The notes under the pieces are model-generated. The model saw nothing but the letters and a program-made list of their open reading frames with translations. It searched no databases and was not told the DNA's origin. A program made the position numbers and the translations under genes. Below are positions 26,715 through 27,428 of a DNA stretch of 27,428 nt, piece by piece (the first letter of the stretch is position 1; each line of letters opens with the position of its first letter). This DNA is from an uncultured Collinsella sp. (GTDB lineage: Bacteria; Actinomycetota; Coriobacteriia; Coriobacteriales; Coriobacteriaceae): positions 1 through 27,428 of the forward strand of contig CABQLM010000021.1 in assembly GCA_902465105.1 (NCBI GenBank), read 5' to 3'.

Positions 26715-26726
26715 CTTTCCTCCAAT

Positions 26727-26755
26727 TCATCAGACCTTTTGAATTCGTCTGATGA
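26727..26755. promoter_or_regulatory. Inverted-repeat operator near the gntP start
   Basis: TCATCAGAC (26727-26735) and GTCTGATGA (26747-26755) are perfect inverted repeats 11 bp apart. The right half abuts a TATAGT -10-like box for gntP (26760-26755 on the minus strand). Binding here would block gntP transcription. The likely ligand is the divergent GntR-family protein. Confidence 0.6.
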
Positions 26756-26774
26756 CTATAGCGTGTTTTAGAAA

Positions 26775-26783
26775 GGTCTGATG
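26775..26783. promoter_or_regulatory. Third GGTCTGATG half-site
   Basis: GGTCTGATG matches the reverse complement of CATCAGACC at 26729-26737. It lies near the expected -35 region of gntP and may extend the operator array. Confidence 0.45.
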
Positions 26784-26804
26784 TTTCATTTTGAAATTTG
26801 TTCG

Positions 26805-26823
26805 AAATACATCTGATGTATTT
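26805..26823. promoter_or_regulatory. 19-bp perfect palindrome, probable GntR-family operator
   Basis: AAATACATC-T-GATGTATTT is perfectly symmetrical about a single T and contains the ATCTGAT core shared with the other half-sites. Short, AT-flanked palindromes of this size are typical of FadR-subfamily regulators. It lies midway between gntP and the divergent regulator gene. Confidence 0.6.
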
Positions 26824-26948
26824 GGTAAATGGTCGTATTTGCGCTGCGAACGGTATATCTAAGCCGCCCGACTCAAATCCAGCGGCCAATATCGCATCCG
26901 CGGCGCGCTAAAATAGCTCAGATGAATTTTGTAATGAAAGGTATAGCT

Positions 26949-27428
26949 ATGGCCCGCGCCGAATCGGGACTCCCCGAGCAAATATCGGAGAAAATCATTC
27001 AATTGATTCTGGATGAACACCTTGAGCAAGGCGATCGCCTGCCTAAGGAAACCGTGCTGGTCGAGCGCTTGGGCGCCGGCAGGAGCACCGTGCGCGAGGC
27101 CATGAAGTTGCTGCAGTCGCGCAATATCGTGCGCATCAAGCAGGGTTCGGGCACCTATGTGGCGTCAAACCCCGGCGTTGCCGACGACCCGCTGGGCTTT
27201 ACCTTTATCGACGACAAGCAGCGTCTGGCGCGCGACCTACTCGAGGTGCGCTTTATGATCGAGCCGCAGATGGCACGCATGGCGGCCGAGCACGCAACCA
27301 ACGACCAGGTCGTCTTTATCAAAGAGCTCTGTGACGAATCCGAGCGCCTGGCCGAGGCCGGTGAGGATTACTCCGCCGCCGACACCGCGTTCCACAATGC
27401 CATTGCCGAGAGCTCCGGAAACCTCGTC
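26949..27428 (+). CDS. GntR-family regulator, FadR/FCD type (partial, cut by window end)
   Basis: The first 160 residues are present. The N-terminal winged helix (about 8-75) contains GDRLPKETVLVERLGAGRST, VREAMKLLQ and IKQGSGTYV. The start of an FCD effector domain follows (LLEVRFMIEPQMARMAAEHA, then DTAFHNAIAESSGN with the first Asp/His metal ligands). The start at 26949 follows AAAGG; two earlier in-frame ATG codons (26922 and 26934) lack a good ribosome binding site. A TAAAAT -10-like box lies near 26909. It is divergent from gntP across an array of palindromes, so it probably represses the gntP-dehydratase operon and itself until a sugar acid binds. Confidence 0.88.
   Translation, partial: MARAESGLPEQISEKIIQLILDEHLEQGDRLPKETVLVERLGAGRSTVREAMKLLQSRNIVRIKQGSGTYVASNPGVADDPLGFTFIDDKQRLARDLLEVRFMIEPQMARMAAEHATNDQVVFIKELCDESERLAEAGEDYSAADTAFHNAIAESSGNLV

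Overview
The window looks like a chromosomal segment of a high-GC gut Actinomycetota of the class Coriobacteriia, most likely Collinsella or a close relative. This is inferred from the strongly G/C-ending codons, the LPxTG-type pilus proteins, an actinobacterial-style HtrA, and a GlnR-like regulator beside a glutamine synthetase homologue that resembles actinobacterial GlnA2. I could not run a database search, so the genus is a judgement.

Layout. 1-3888 (minus strand): a sortase-anchored surface protein with a beta-helix and isopeptide domains, translationally coupled to a pilin-like gene that carries an in-frame amber codon and runs off the left edge. 3889-4413: AT-rich promoter region. 4414-6747 (minus): a Cof-type HAD phosphatase and an MFS transporter. 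7134-9501 (minus): molybdenum cofactor genes, moaA followed 4 bp later by a moaC-mobB fusion. 9734-10771 (minus): a predicted DUF559/Vsr-like nuclease bracketed by two directly repeated 65-bp palindromes. 11090-12436 (plus): a MATE efflux pump behind a possible MerR-type promoter. It converges on ligA (12592-14820) across a strong two-way terminator. 15069-18788 (minus): htrA, a GlnR-like atypical response regulator and a glutamine synthetase homologue.

18923-27428: a sugar-acid catabolic region. It holds a LacI-type repressor divergent from KDG kinase and KDPG aldolase (plus strand). An FCD-type GntR regulator, an IlvD/Edd-family dehydratase and a GntP permease follow on the minus strand, with a second FCD-type GntR regulator divergent from the permease and cut by the right edge. 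Read together, GntP imports a sugar acid such as gluconate, the dehydratase forms 2-keto-3-deoxygluconate (KDG), the kinase makes KDPG and the aldolase yields pyruvate and glyceraldehyde-3-phosphate. That is a semi-phosphorylative Entner-Doudoroff route. Three regulators and recognisable palindromic operators surround it.

Three points stand out. First, the glutamine synthetase homologue lacks three metal ligands and probably the flap glutamate that are essential in true glutamine synthetases, yet it sits next to a GlnR-like regulator. Second, three families of short dispersed palindromes fill the intergenic spaces; one acts as repeated near-identical terminators and two bracket single genes. 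Third, the leader of the KDG kinase mRNA can fold into two mutually exclusive hairpin sets.
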